Positions 41,240 through 50,102 of a stretch of DNA of 52,725 bases are shown here, one piece after another. The notes under the pieces were generated by a model, which was given only the letters and a program-made list of their open reading frames with translations, had not been told where the DNA came from and did not search any database. Position 1 is the stretch's first letter. Each line of letters opens with the position of its first letter. A program made the position numbers and the translations under genes. The stretch is from Candidatus Obscuribacterales bacterium (GTDB taxonomy: Bacteria > Cyanobacteriota > Vampirovibrionia > Obscuribacterales > Obscuribacteraceae), in NCBI GenBank assembly GCA_019746975.1, contig JAIERK010000073.1, positions 1 to 52,725 on the forward strand. Reading direction: 5' to 3'.

Positions 41240-42247
41240 ATGTCGCAAGAGAAGCCGCCCGCAAAAAAAGTATTTGTCACTGGAGCAAGTGGCTTCATCG
41301 GCAGCAATCTTGTAAGTCGTTTGGTCGATGACGGTTATGACGTCACCACATTCGGACGCTCCGGCAGCGTCGCCAAGAAGCTTAGAGATTTGCCGGTAAA
41401 ACACATCTCTGGTGATGTCACAAACATCGAGTCTTTGTACAAAGCGATGGAAGGGATGGATGTAGTGTTCCATCTGGCCGGGCTGGTTTCGTACAAGAAG
41501 AAAGATATGCACCGCCAGTATGGTGTCAATGTGGTCGGCACGCGCAACGTGATGGAAGCGGCACTGCAATGCAACGTTGGTCGCGTTATCCACACGAGCT
41601 CGGTCGCCGCCATGGGGATTCCGGATGAAGGCAAGATCGGAACCGAAGAGATAACCTATAATCTCGGTCGTCGCGGACTCAATTATTGCGATTCCAAATA
41701 TGCCGCCGAGCAAGAAGTGAAGCAATTCTTCGAAAAGGGACTCTCTGTCCTGATTCTTGCGCCAGGTATCACATTTGGGGAGGGTGATAAACATCCACAT
41801 CACCATGCAATTTTCACGGCCCTTGCAAAAGGCGCACTGTTAGGGGTTCCTAAAGGCGGCGTGACGTTCTCGGATATCAACGATGTCGTCGATGCCCACG
41901 TGGCTGCCATCGAGAAAGGCAGAGCCGGTGAGCGCTATGCACTGGTGAGTGCCAATCTTTCATATCGCGATGCTGCTAAGATTTTCTCGTCGATCCACGG
42001 CGTGCGACCACCGATGTTCGAGATTCCTTCCTGGTTCATGATTGCAATGGGATCGCTTGCCGAATCGGCCTTGCCTCTCGTCGGCATGCAGTCGCCTGTG
42101 AGCAGGCAGGCCGCCTGGCTCGCCCAACACAAAATCTTTTTCAGCCCGCAAAAAGCGATTGATGAACTCGGATTCAAACCAACTCCATTCGAGGAAACGA
42201 TTAAGAGAGTCGCCCCTTATTATCTTTATCAGAAGTCGAAACGCTGA
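41240..42247 (+). CDS. NAD-dependent epimerase/dehydratase (HpnA/dihydroflavonol reductase-like SDR)
   Basis: 335 aa. The Rossmann motif is VTGASGFIGSNL. The catalytic part reads TSSVAAMG and YCDSK. A HLAGLVSY motif and LAPGITFGEGD near the substrate site fit the HpnA/dihydroflavonol-4-reductase-like group. HpnA-type proteins occur with hopanoid genes, but no hopanoid cyclase is in the window. It is the last of the compact cluster; a 124-base gap with its own candidate promoter separates it from the membrane pair. Confidence 0.88.
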   Translation: MSQEKPPAKKVFVTGASGFIGSNLVSRLVDDGYDVTTFGRSGSVAKKLRDLPVKHISGDVTNIESLYKAMEGMDVVFHLAGLVSYKKKDMHRQYGVNVVGTRNVMEAALQCNVGRVIHTSSVAAMGIPDEGKIGTEEITYNLGRRGLNYCDSKYAAEQEVKQFFEKGLSVLILAPGITFGEGDKHPHHHAIFTALAKGALLGVPKGGVTFSDINDVVDAHVAAIEKGRAGERYALVSANLSYRDAAKIFSSIHGVRPPMFEIPSWFMIAMGSLAESALPLVGMQSPVSRQAAWLAQHKIFFSPQKAIDELGFKPTPFEETIKRVAPYYLYQKSKR

Positions 42248-42335
42248 GTCGTCCACTGCATGATCTAAGTGGTGGCAGTTATGTTGTAATTATTACTATG
42301 CCTAAGGACTCAGGTTTAGCTCAGGCTGGACTGGG

Positions 42336-42341
42336 TACAAT
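42336..42341 (+). promoter_or_regulatory. Candidate -10 of the first membrane paralogue
   Basis: GGGTACAATGAAAG, with TACAAT as -10, about 65 bases before the TTG start. The same layout (GGGTATACTAAAG) appears before the second paralogue, suggesting the promoter was duplicated with the gene. No good -35 is seen. Confidence 0.35.
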
Positions 42342-42406
42342 GAAAGCGGCCGGCGTATAGACACTACATTGTGGTCCCTATTGCGCAACAGGAAGAGGGA
42401 AGGATT

Positions 42407-43546
42407 TTGGTTAGTAGTAGTATCGCAGGTACCAACGTACCTGAAATTCCGAAACAGACATTAGCATTACATGATGGCAAGCCGTATCCGTGGATCATCA
42501 ATCCGGTTTTCGATTTCTTTTTCGTAACCGGCGGCGGCGTTCTCCTGTTCATGGCCATCAACGTCTATTACCTGGGTTGGTCGGTGCCGGTCGACATGAA
42601 CGCCGGTGGATTGACGATGTTCCTCATCTCAATCATGTTCCTGACCCAGCATGTGTTCGCCGACTCCCACAATACCGCCACGTACATGCGGATCTGGGGA
42701 AGCAAGGAGGACCGCAAGCGTTTTAAGTTTTACCGAACCTGGCTTGTTTACTCCTGTTTGCCGATCTTCGTGCTAGGGCTTACCAAGCCCGAGTTCACGA
42801 GCGCGCTGGTATATCTGTATCTCATCACTGTTTTCTGGCACTATACGGCGCAGGCTTTCGGCATATCGCTTATCTATTGCTACAAGCGCGGCTACTTCAT
42901 GAACAACATCGAAAAGGAAATCTATCGATGGTTCATGCTTTCGATGTCCGGTTATGTGATTATTCGCTTTCTCACTTTTCAGGATTTCAGTCCTCGCAAC
43001 TTTTACGGCGTTCCTATCCCCTTCTGGGGACCGCTCCCACTGGCTTTTTTCAACGCCTCAAAATGGATCTTGATATTCATGACCATCGGCTTTGTTGGCG
43101 TGGTGCTCAAGAAAATCATCCTCGACAAAATGATTATTCCGATCCCTGCCGTACTGCTTATCATAACTGTGGCAGCACTCGGACTCTCCAAAGACAGTGC
43201 TAACTCGATGATGTGGTTTTACGTCCCGGGTTTCTATCACGGCAGCCAATACCTGGCAGTGTGTCTAGCGTACTACCTCAAGGAGCGCGGCATGCCGGAA
43301 GGCATGGACACGTGGAAAATCGGACGCGAAGTCGTGCGCTGGCCCGCAGTGAAGTACGTGGGTACAGTGATTCTGACCGGATGTTTCTTCTACGTCGGCA
43401 TTCCACACTTCTTCATGCAAATGGGTTTGGACTACGGAATGGTCGGTGGATTGGTTCTCGGTGTGGTCAACTACCATCACTTCATAACCGATGCTGCCAT
43501 CTGGCGTCTGCGAGACAATAACTGTCGGAAGATTTTGCTTCAGTAG
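42407..43546 (+). CDS. Polytopic membrane protein with conserved His/Asp signature (paralogue 1)
   Basis: 379 aa from TTG 42407, preferred over GTG 42371 because GGAAG precedes it and the paralogue begins with the same TTG-GTT-AGT-AGY codons. About nine membrane helices. The shared motifs are PYPWI-x-NP, Q-H-x-F-A-D-x-H-x-x-A-T-Y-M-R-I, H-Y-x-x-Q-x-F-G, a strongly conserved S-L-I-Y-C-Y-K-R-G-Y, G-F-Y-H-G-S-Q-Y-L-A and N-Y-H-H-F-I-T-D-A-A-I-W-R-L-R-D. The repeated His and Asp residues in helices suggest metal or haem binding. I do not recognise the family. Confidence 0.85.
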   Translation: MVSSSIAGTNVPEIPKQTLALHDGKPYPWIINPVFDFFFVTGGGVLLFMAINVYYLGWSVPVDMNAGGLTMFLISIMFLTQHVFADSHNTATYMRIWGSKEDRKRFKFYRTWLVYSCLPIFVLGLTKPEFTSALVYLYLITVFWHYTAQAFGISLIYCYKRGYFMNNIEKEIYRWFMLSMSGYVIIRFLTFQDFSPRNFYGVPIPFWGPLPLAFFNASKWILIFMTIGFVGVVLKKIILDKMIIPIPAVLLIITVAALGLSKDSANSMMWFYVPGFYHGSQYLAVCLAYYLKERGMPEGMDTWKIGREVVRWPAVKYVGTVILTGCFFYVGIPHFFMQMGLDYGMVGGLVLGVVNYHHFITDAAIWRLRDNNCRKILLQ

Positions 43547-43606
43547 CTGGATTAAACAGTATCTTCATCAGATTAAATTTGTAGTTACTCTGGTCCCGAG
43601 CACGGG

Positions 43607-43612
43607 TATACT
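43607..43612 (+). promoter_or_regulatory. Candidate -10 of the second membrane paralogue
   Basis: TATACT within GGGTATACTAAAG, 52 bases before the TTG start at 43664. A GTTACT at 43584-43589 could be a poor -35 at 17 bases. Confidence 0.4.
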
Positions 43613-43663
43613 AAAGACATACTCGTAGTGTGGCCGCACATGAGTTAGTGAGGACAACTATCC

Positions 43664-44818
43664 TTGGTTAGTAGCACTATCAAAATGGCTGGTTCGCCGG
43701 CTGTTCCGGAACCGGCTAACGCTGTATCGTCTCCAGCAAAAACTGCGCCTTACCCGTGGATCGTCAATCCCTGGTTCGATTTCCTCTTCGTATATGGAGG
43801 ATTGCTCTGGGGGGTTTTCGGCGCACATATTCTCGTTTTCGGCTGGAACAACATCGAGACGACTGCCAGCCCTCAAGCCTACGTCGTGGGTACGTTCATA
43901 ATCATCGCCGGCATATTCAGTCAGCACCTGTTTGCCGATACCCATACTGTAGCGACTTACATGCGGATCTACGCTACTCCTGAAAGTCGGAAGACTTTCA
44001 GGCTATATGCGTACTATCTGCCCTGGATGAGTTTGACTTTGCTGACCTTGGCGCTCGCGTTCAAAGACGCCGCCGGTACGGTTATCTACATACACATGAT
44101 GTGGGTCTTCCAGCATTACGTCGGGCAATGCTTCGGTGTATCGCTCATCTATTGCTATAAGCGCGGCTACTATCTCAACAATTTCGAACGAGAAGTGTAT
44201 CGATGGTTCATGCACTCAATCTCCTTTGTCATCATCACCCGTATCCTCTGCTATAGAGAGTACAGTCCCATAGTCTACTGGGGCGTCGATGTGCCCTTCT
44301 GGGGATTGCCGGGCTGGATCAACGATCTCGGCATATTCAGTTTCACGACAATGTCTCTGCTTTTCATTGCGGTACTTGCTCGCAAGTGGCATCGTGAAGG
44401 CAAGATGATGCCTATACCTGCGTTATTCCAGATCATTACGGTTCTCGCGATCGGTTGGTCTTCCGGCATGGCGTCTAACTTCATCTGGTCGTACGGTCCC
44501 GGCTTTTTCCATGGCAGCCAGTATCTTGCGATTTCGCTCGGCTTCTACATCAAGGAAAAAGGTCTGCAAGAAGGGATGCTGCCGAAAGAGGTTTTCCGCA
44601 ACTGGTTCACCCCGAGATCTCTCAGATATTGGTCGTATGTCGTAGTTGGTGGCATGTTTATATACGTGTTCGTTCCTCACTTCATGACCTACTTCGGATT
44701 TACTTTCGGAATAGTCGCCACCGTTATCCAGGCTTGCGTAAATTTCCACCACTTTGTATCAGATGCAGCAATCTGGCGACTGAGAGATAGTCGATGTCGC
44801 GATGTCTTGATCGCATAG
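43664..44818 (+). CDS. Polytopic membrane protein with conserved His/Asp signature (paralogue 2)
   Basis: 384 aa from a TTG with GAGG ten bases upstream. It is clearly homologous to 42407-43546 over the whole length: the PYPWIVNP start, Q-H-L-F-A-D-T-H, Q-H-Y-V-G-Q-C-F-G, S-L-I-Y-C-Y-K-R-G-Y, F-F-H-G-S-Q-Y-L-A and N-F-H-H-F-V-S-D-A-A-I-W-R-L-R-D are all kept, while the loops differ. The tandem layout with a separate promoter each suggests a duplicated gene that diverged in use rather than two subunits from one mRNA, though a heterodimer is possible. The function is unknown. Confidence 0.85.
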   Translation: MVSSTIKMAGSPAVPEPANAVSSPAKTAPYPWIVNPWFDFLFVYGGLLWGVFGAHILVFGWNNIETTASPQAYVVGTFIIIAGIFSQHLFADTHTVATYMRIYATPESRKTFRLYAYYLPWMSLTLLTLALAFKDAAGTVIYIHMMWVFQHYVGQCFGVSLIYCYKRGYYLNNFEREVYRWFMHSISFVIITRILCYREYSPIVYWGVDVPFWGLPGWINDLGIFSFTTMSLLFIAVLARKWHREGKMMPIPALFQIITVLAIGWSSGMASNFIWSYGPGFFHGSQYLAISLGFYIKEKGLQEGMLPKEVFRNWFTPRSLRYWSYVVVGGMFIYVFVPHFMTYFGFTFGIVATVIQACVNFHHFVSDAAIWRLRDSRCRDVLIA

Positions 44819-44949
44819 CCGGAGTGACCTGCAATCGGTAAATTGTGGTCTTGTCATCGCAGGACCTGTCGTAGCTTGGTAAACTGGAGATGCAAGGCTT
44901 AGATAGCTTTGTTGACAGCCCTTCGGATTTTTTGGAGTAGCGTCCAGCA

Positions 44950-45426
44950 ATGGTCAATCAAGGATCTTCAGGTTCTACTCAAAACCAGCTATTCGTTATT
45001 CTTGCTCTGGTGGTCTTAGGTGCAGTCGGTTTTTATGTCTATCGAGTGCTATTCGACCAGTATGAGTTAAAACCAGAAAAGGTATTTACTCAGGCATTCA
45101 ACGACAACGTCAGCTCGGTATCTGACCTCACAGGCGGTGGCACGATTTCCGGGACATTTGATGTATGGCTTCGCTTCAAATTGGTGGGGCGTGCAGTGGA
45201 ATTCAAATCGAAGAACTGGAAGCTCAACGACGTCGATAAGGAGCTTGGACGTGAGTGGTTCTACTCCCACTGTCAGAAGACTCCAGATCCGAGTCTGGGA
45301 AATATAGAATTCAACAACTTGAGATTTTATGAGAATATCGAGAGCACCTCGACGCATATCACACACGAATGGTACATACGTAATTTGAAAGACGATATTC
45401 AATATTATCGAAGATGGGGTTACTAA
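44950..45426 (+). CDS. Small membrane-anchored protein, unknown
   Basis: 158 aa. The N-terminal 10 residues are polar, then one hydrophobic helix (about 14-35) anchors the protein. The rest is a small beta-rich domain (GTISGTFDVWLRFKLVG, W-x-L-N-D-V-D-K-E) with an aromatic C-terminus. No known family. GGAG lies about 12 bases before the ATG. It is 18 bases ahead of the GT-C-like gene on the same strand, so it may be part of that unit. Confidence 0.72.
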   Translation: MVNQGSSGSTQNQLFVILALVVLGAVGFYVYRVLFDQYELKPEKVFTQAFNDNVSSVSDLTGGGTISGTFDVWLRFKLVGRAVEFKSKNWKLNDVDKELGREWFYSHCQKTPDPSLGNIEFNNLRFYENIESTSTHITHEWYIRNLKDDIQYYRRWGY

Positions 45427-45444
45427 ACAGACTGGAGTGTACCG

Positions 45445-47490
45445 GTGGTTAGTGAAGGCGGAAGCAAGGACGAAACTCAGAGCGGCAATTCTTCAAATTC
45501 TTCGTCTGATGTAACCAAAGAGTCAGAGGTGGAAACCTCTTCAAAGGACGCCTCGCAAGACAGTCCGGGCGCGCGTCGTGAGGACACGAACACGAGCTCG
45601 ACTAAATCAGCTAGCTCAGGCAATGACCTACAAGAAGACTCTTCGCGCGAGAAGCCAGGTGTGGACACGATCTCAACCGGTGCAACCCAGGAGTCGGCTG
45701 AGTCTTCTCAAGCTAAACAAACTGCGAGCCCTGCGGAAACAGGCGCACCTCCGGCGAGTGGTGCAAACATTGACCAAAGCACCGACGAATCTAAAGTGGT
45801 TGTCGAACCGAACTCATCTCCTACTGAAAAATCCCATCAGGTCACGTCGAAACCGGCTGCAGATCTGCCTGTATATCGAGAAAACAAACCTCTATTTATA
45901 GGTTGCATCGCGATAGCCGTGCTCCTGATTTGCCGTCTTGTTTGGGCACAGATAATACATCCGATGCGCATAGGTTGGGATCCCGCTTTGCATTTGCAGG
46001 CGGCTCAAGTGATTGTGGAAGGTGGCATTCCATACATCGATGTGGTGGATTGTAACCCGCCTCTCATCTGGTATTTGGACACAATTCCAGCCTATCTATC
46101 GAAGGTTCTCGAATTTCCTGTCACGCAGGCATTCAATTTCTTCCTTACCGTCATTATTGCGTACTCGGTCGCTGCTTGCATCGCCTTGCTTTTCACGAAA
46201 GGCAAGCGGTCTGAATCCTGGATGTTCATTCCGTTCATAATCGGTTTGACCATGTTCAATTTTTTCCTGAAGCACGATTTCGGTCAGCGCGAAGAGATTT
46301 ATGTGCTTTTCTATATTCCATTGTTGGTTGCTCGTTGGTTGAGCTGGGAAGGGCGTGGAGTTAAGTCTAAATTCTGGGCATGGGTCATCGGAATTGTAGG
46401 CGCGATGGGCATCTGCATCAAACCATATTTTATTATTCCGACCGCTCTGATTGAGCTCTACTTTGTTTTGGAGAAACGTACGCTCCGTCCTCTCATAACG
46501 ACCGAGAATATCGCCTGTCTAGTTGGATGCATCGCTTATGCCGCGCACTTCTTGTTGGTGCCTGCAAGTATGCGCGATTATTATTTTGGCTTCTTAGTTC
46601 CCTCCTACAATATTGGCTATCACTACTGGGATGTGTCTCTTGGCGGATCATTCTCCGATCCGTGGAGACGTGATGTGTTCTATCTCAATAGCATCGTATT
46701 CCTCCTTGCTGTCGGACTTCGTCGTCGTTCATCCTTGATGCTGCCCTTAGCGATCTTCTCTCTGGCTGGCGATATCGTTTATCTCTTGCAGTTCAAAGGC
46801 TGGCATTATCACGATCAACCGGTGTATGCCGCGTCATTCATCCTTGCCTGGATGGAAGGGTTTTGCATACTGATATTCGGCGGAAAAGCTCTTCTCTCCC
46901 TTTTCGGCAAGATTGCCGGAGGAAGAACTATTGTCCTTCCGAAGGCAGTCATGCCAACGGTTTTAGTGCTTCTCGTTGCCGCGGGTTGCATCTACGACGG
47001 CAATGAGGACTATAAAAACGTCGTTGGTGAAGTGCACCGTTTCGACATGTCACTTATTGGTTATAAAGGTACGACGCCGTGGTCCGATGTCGATGGTCCC
47101 TACACCGAGTTTGTCCTCAACAACTGGAAACTCGGCGACAAGGTCCTGTTCATGTCGAACGGCGTCACGCCGGGATACCCCTGGTTGACGCAGTTGCGCT
47201 GTATTCCGGCATCTCGACACTTGCATATGGTCGTTCTGTCCGTGTTGCAATACATTGAGGAGACCACCAAGAATACGCCTGATTACGCGAAATTCCGCGA
47301 GGACACTCACCGGATTGTTATGGAGTACGTCGAGGATATAAGGAAGAACAAGCCTGTTCTCATATTCATGCAAATTGGACCGGACTATTTTGTTCAACCG
47401 TTCGACTTCATCAACCAATATCTTCAAGACTATGATGAATTGAAGACTATCGATAACTTCCGTGTCTTCAAACGAAAAAAAGGACGGTAA
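45445..47490 (+). CDS. GT-C-like membrane glycosyltransferase (paralogue 1)
   Basis: 681 aa from GTG 45445 with GGAG seven bases upstream. The first 140 residues are Ser/Thr/Glu-rich and likely disordered in the cytoplasm. About ten membrane helices follow. The first extracytoplasmic loop carries the GT-C-type acidic motif in R-I-G-W-D-P-A-L-H-L and I-P-Y-I-D-V-V-D-C-N-P-P-L, resembling ArnT/PMT-like enzymes that use lipid-linked sugars. The C-terminal 150 residues are soluble. It lies seven bases before its paralogue. The substrate is unknown. Confidence 0.8.
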   Translation: MVSEGGSKDETQSGNSSNSSSDVTKESEVETSSKDASQDSPGARREDTNTSSTKSASSGNDLQEDSSREKPGVDTISTGATQESAESSQAKQTASPAETGAPPASGANIDQSTDESKVVVEPNSSPTEKSHQVTSKPAADLPVYRENKPLFIGCIAIAVLLICRLVWAQIIHPMRIGWDPALHLQAAQVIVEGGIPYIDVVDCNPPLIWYLDTIPAYLSKVLEFPVTQAFNFFLTVIIAYSVAACIALLFTKGKRSESWMFIPFIIGLTMFNFFLKHDFGQREEIYVLFYIPLLVARWLSWEGRGVKSKFWAWVIGIVGAMGICIKPYFIIPTALIELYFVLEKRTLRPLITTENIACLVGCIAYAAHFLLVPASMRDYYFGFLVPSYNIGYHYWDVSLGGSFSDPWRRDVFYLNSIVFLLAVGLRRRSSLMLPLAIFSLAGDIVYLLQFKGWHYHDQPVYAASFILAWMEGFCILIFGGKALLSLFGKIAGGRTIVLPKAVMPTVLVLLVAAGCIYDGNEDYKNVVGEVHRFDMSLIGYKGTTPWSDVDGPYTEFVLNNWKLGDKVLFMSNGVTPGYPWLTQLRCIPASRHLHMVVLSVLQYIEETTKNTPDYAKFREDTHRIVMEYVEDIRKNKPVLIFMQIGPDYFVQPFDFINQYLQDYDELKTIDNFRVFKRKKGR

Positions 47491-47496
47491 CTGGAT

Positions 47497-49335
47497 ATGC
47501 TGCTTCTTGAGAAGGTATCGAGAACAAGGGCGGTTGCGTCCGATTCCACCGAGAAGATCACTTTGATCGTGATAGCTGCAGTGACAATCGCCAGCATTAT
47601 TCACGCCGCGCTCTATGCTCTGGATCTGAGCGCCCAAGCCGCTTTAGGTTATGAGTGCGGTCTGCGCGTCGCGCACGGCAAGATTCCTTTTATTGATTTG
47701 TTCGAAGTCATGTCGCCGGCGCTAATGTATTTTTACGCAATCCCTGCTGTGTTCAGCAGGCTCGTTCCGGCTATACATCCAATCATTGTTTTCAAAGAGT
47801 TCATCGCTCTTCTAGCGGCCGCTTCCGCTATTTTTTCCGGCTTGATTTTGTTTCGCGCAAAAACAAGAGAACAAGCTCACGCCTTTGCATTCATCATCGG
47901 ATTTTCATTGCTGAATGTGTTCTTTCTGAAAGAGGTCGGACAGAGAGAACATATCTTTCTTCTTCTGTTCATGCCGTTCTTCCTCACCAGATGGATGTCC
48001 TGGAATAATCAAAGCACCAATCGCAAATTTTCAATAATTGCAGGTGTGCTCGGCGGAATCGCTGTTTGTTTTGACCCGATCTTTCTTCTGATTCTTGTCG
48101 GTTTGGAATTGAGCTATTTGCTGATGAAGCGCCGGTGGAAGCCCTTCACCACAGTCGAAATGATGGCAATGGGTGTCACTTTTATCATCTTCATTCTGCA
48201 TTTTTTTACTTTCGGAATCGAGTACGTCGAGCAGTATTTTGCCTGGGCCATTCCTATGGAGTTTATTGACTTCAAGCTTTGGGATGGACGCCTGGGCTAC
48301 ATGTTTAAAACACCGGATAGACGCGACTTGGTCTACCTCATGATCGTGAGTGCCACCATCTCATTCGGGCTCAGGCGGTGGTGTTCACTTATCTCTCCGT
48401 GTCTTGCGCTCGCAAGCATTGGATTCGGCTTGATGGTGCTCGAGGGGCGGACGTTTACCTATCAGCTCATGCCGATGGCATATGGTGCGACTCTTTCACT
48501 TTTCCTGGTAGCCTCGATTGTCGCCAACTTTGCAATCAAGAATTTTAAATTGAAAACCGATTTTGTGAATTTCAAAACGGTGGCTATATTGAGTGCTGTA
48601 ATTGTCGTCGGCTTTGTTGGACGTTGGGTGACGCGCAGTCAGCCCATTGTAAGTCTTGAACCACTGGGATTTTTCGGCGCTTCGTATTTCAACGAACAAT
48701 CGAGCTTCATTACAGCGGTTTGCAAATACACCAAGCCTGGAGACAAGGTGATCATACTCAACGATCGCGTTCGTCCGGCATATCCACTGATCACGCAACT
48801 CAATCGCGAACCTGGGTGTCACATCATGACCGCCTTCGGCTTGAGAATGTGCAGACAGCTTACAGACGATAAGCCGGCTGAAGCAGAACGCTGGATTCCT
48901 AAACGAGACAGAATGTATCAACAGCTCATCAAAGATATCGTGGAAGGCGACGCCAAGGTAATATTGCTCGAGCGAGATAGTATCGGAAATCTCCTGATAG
49001 ACCATTTTGCAATGCCGGTAATCGACGAGTACTATGCCGACACAGGTTGGCTTGAGTGGCCGGATAACGAGGGCAAGACAACGATCGAATACAATGCTTT
49101 TCGAACTGCTCTTCAACTTTATGTCCGAAAGAAGAAGGTCGAGCCCGTCCCTCCGTCGGTCCCGACGCCACCGGTTGTTCCCGCGCCTGCTGACGCGACG
49201 AAACCGGCCGTTCCAACGCCCGCTGAAACACCACCAGCAGCGACGACACCGGCCGTTACGCCGCCTGTGGAAACGCCACCAGCAGTAGCGACACCGGCCG
49301 TTCCGCCGCCGGTTGAAACGCCACCTAAACCTTGA
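47497..49335 (+). CDS. GT-C-like membrane protein with Pro/Thr-rich tail (paralogue 2)
   Basis: 612 aa, homologous to the preceding gene: the same loop layout (G-Y-E-C-G-L-R-V-A-H-G-K-I-P-F-I-D-L-F-E-V) and the K-E-V-G-Q-R-E-H-I block, matched there by K-H-D-F-G-Q-R-E-E-I, are kept. The D/E residues around the first loop differ, so one copy may be degenerate. The last 65 residues are Pro/Thr/Ala repeats (VPTPAETPP-type), an extended linker or cell-wall-like spacer. The ATG has GGAT just upstream. It ends six bases before the convergent 49342 gene. Confidence 0.8.
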   Translation: MLLLEKVSRTRAVASDSTEKITLIVIAAVTIASIIHAALYALDLSAQAALGYECGLRVAHGKIPFIDLFEVMSPALMYFYAIPAVFSRLVPAIHPIIVFKEFIALLAAASAIFSGLILFRAKTREQAHAFAFIIGFSLLNVFFLKEVGQREHIFLLLFMPFFLTRWMSWNNQSTNRKFSIIAGVLGGIAVCFDPIFLLILVGLELSYLLMKRRWKPFTTVEMMAMGVTFIIFILHFFTFGIEYVEQYFAWAIPMEFIDFKLWDGRLGYMFKTPDRRDLVYLMIVSATISFGLRRWCSLISPCLALASIGFGLMVLEGRTFTYQLMPMAYGATLSLFLVASIVANFAIKNFKLKTDFVNFKTVAILSAVIVVGFVGRWVTRSQPIVSLEPLGFFGASYFNEQSSFITAVCKYTKPGDKVIILNDRVRPAYPLITQLNREPGCHIMTAFGLRMCRQLTDDKPAEAERWIPKRDRMYQQLIKDIVEGDAKVILLERDSIGNLLIDHFAMPVIDEYYADTGWLEWPDNEGKTTIEYNAFRTALQLYVRKKKVEPVPPSVPTPPVVPAPADATKPAVPTPAETPPAATTPAVTPPVETPPAVATPAVPPPVETPPKP

Positions 49336-49341
49336 CTCTAT

Positions 49342-50094
49342 CTATGGTGCCTTGGGTCGATTCAGTTTTGCGTCGAGCTTCTTGTCGATAGCCTCGGCCC
49401 GTTGCTTTAACGAGTTAGCTAGTTCCGTGTTACCCTGCTCTCTTTCCGTATAGTAAAGATTCCAAAGCGAGATTGCCTCCGAAGGTGACCCTTCGCCAAG
49501 TTTGGTTTGATACATTTTGATCGCCTGATTCAAATAGTCGGATGACTGCTTGAGATAGTCGCTGCGAACCTTTGGATCTAATTCACTAGTTGCTCTCAAG
49601 AAAAAGAGTAGACCGAGGTTGTTCAAATCCCGACCAAGCTTCTGGCTATTAGAATCAGACTTTTCGAGAAACTTTTTGTCGTACGCATAAACTTCCTGAT
49701 AGTAAGACTCAGAGGCTGTCCAGTTGGCTATATCTCTGAGGATCCCAGCATAAATCAGAATTGATGAAACGAACCCCTCATTATATTTGTCCTGACTGGC
49801 CAGCCGTCTTTTTCTGGAAACGTCGTCTATGACGACCACTGCCTGATCGATGTTTTTCTTTTCCCAGTACGAGATGGCGAGACGTTCGCCTGCTCGCAGG
49901 GTCTCCTCTGAGTTCGGATCCTTCGCCATGGCGCTGTCATAGTCGCTCTTCGCGTAGACCACCTCTCGCTCCAACCTGGCAAAGTGATTGTTCATATCTT
50001 GTGTAGTTATTACTTCCCGGCGATAAGGCATCGTCGAGAAGATCACCCAGAAGTAGAGCACGAGTACGATAACGAGCGTTGCGTATTTCGCCAT
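49342..50094 (-). CDS. Membrane-anchored TPR-like protein
   Basis: 250 aa. One N-terminal helix (about 4-22, LVIVLVLYFWVIF) anchors it; the remainder is helical with repeat-like segments (ERLAISYWEKKNIDQAV, L-Y-Y-T-E-R-E-Q-G-N-T-E-L-A) resembling degenerate tetratricopeptides. A start AGGAGG seven bases upstream of the ATG is strong. It follows the HTTM-DCC gene by eight bases and closes a three-gene unit, probably as a partner of those membrane proteins. Confidence 0.78.
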   Translation of the reverse strand: MAKYATLVIVLVLYFWVIFSTMPYRREVITTQDMNNHFARLEREVVYAKSDYDSAMAKDPNSEETLRAGERLAISYWEKKNIDQAVVVIDDVSRKRRLASQDKYNEGFVSSILIYAGILRDIANWTASESYYQEVYAYDKKFLEKSDSNSQKLGRDLNNLGLLFFLRATSELDPKVRSDYLKQSSDYLNQAIKMYQTKLGEGSPSEAISLWNLYYTEREQGNTELANSLKQRAEAIDKKLDAKLNRPKAP

Positions 50095-50102
50095 AAGTCC
50101 TC

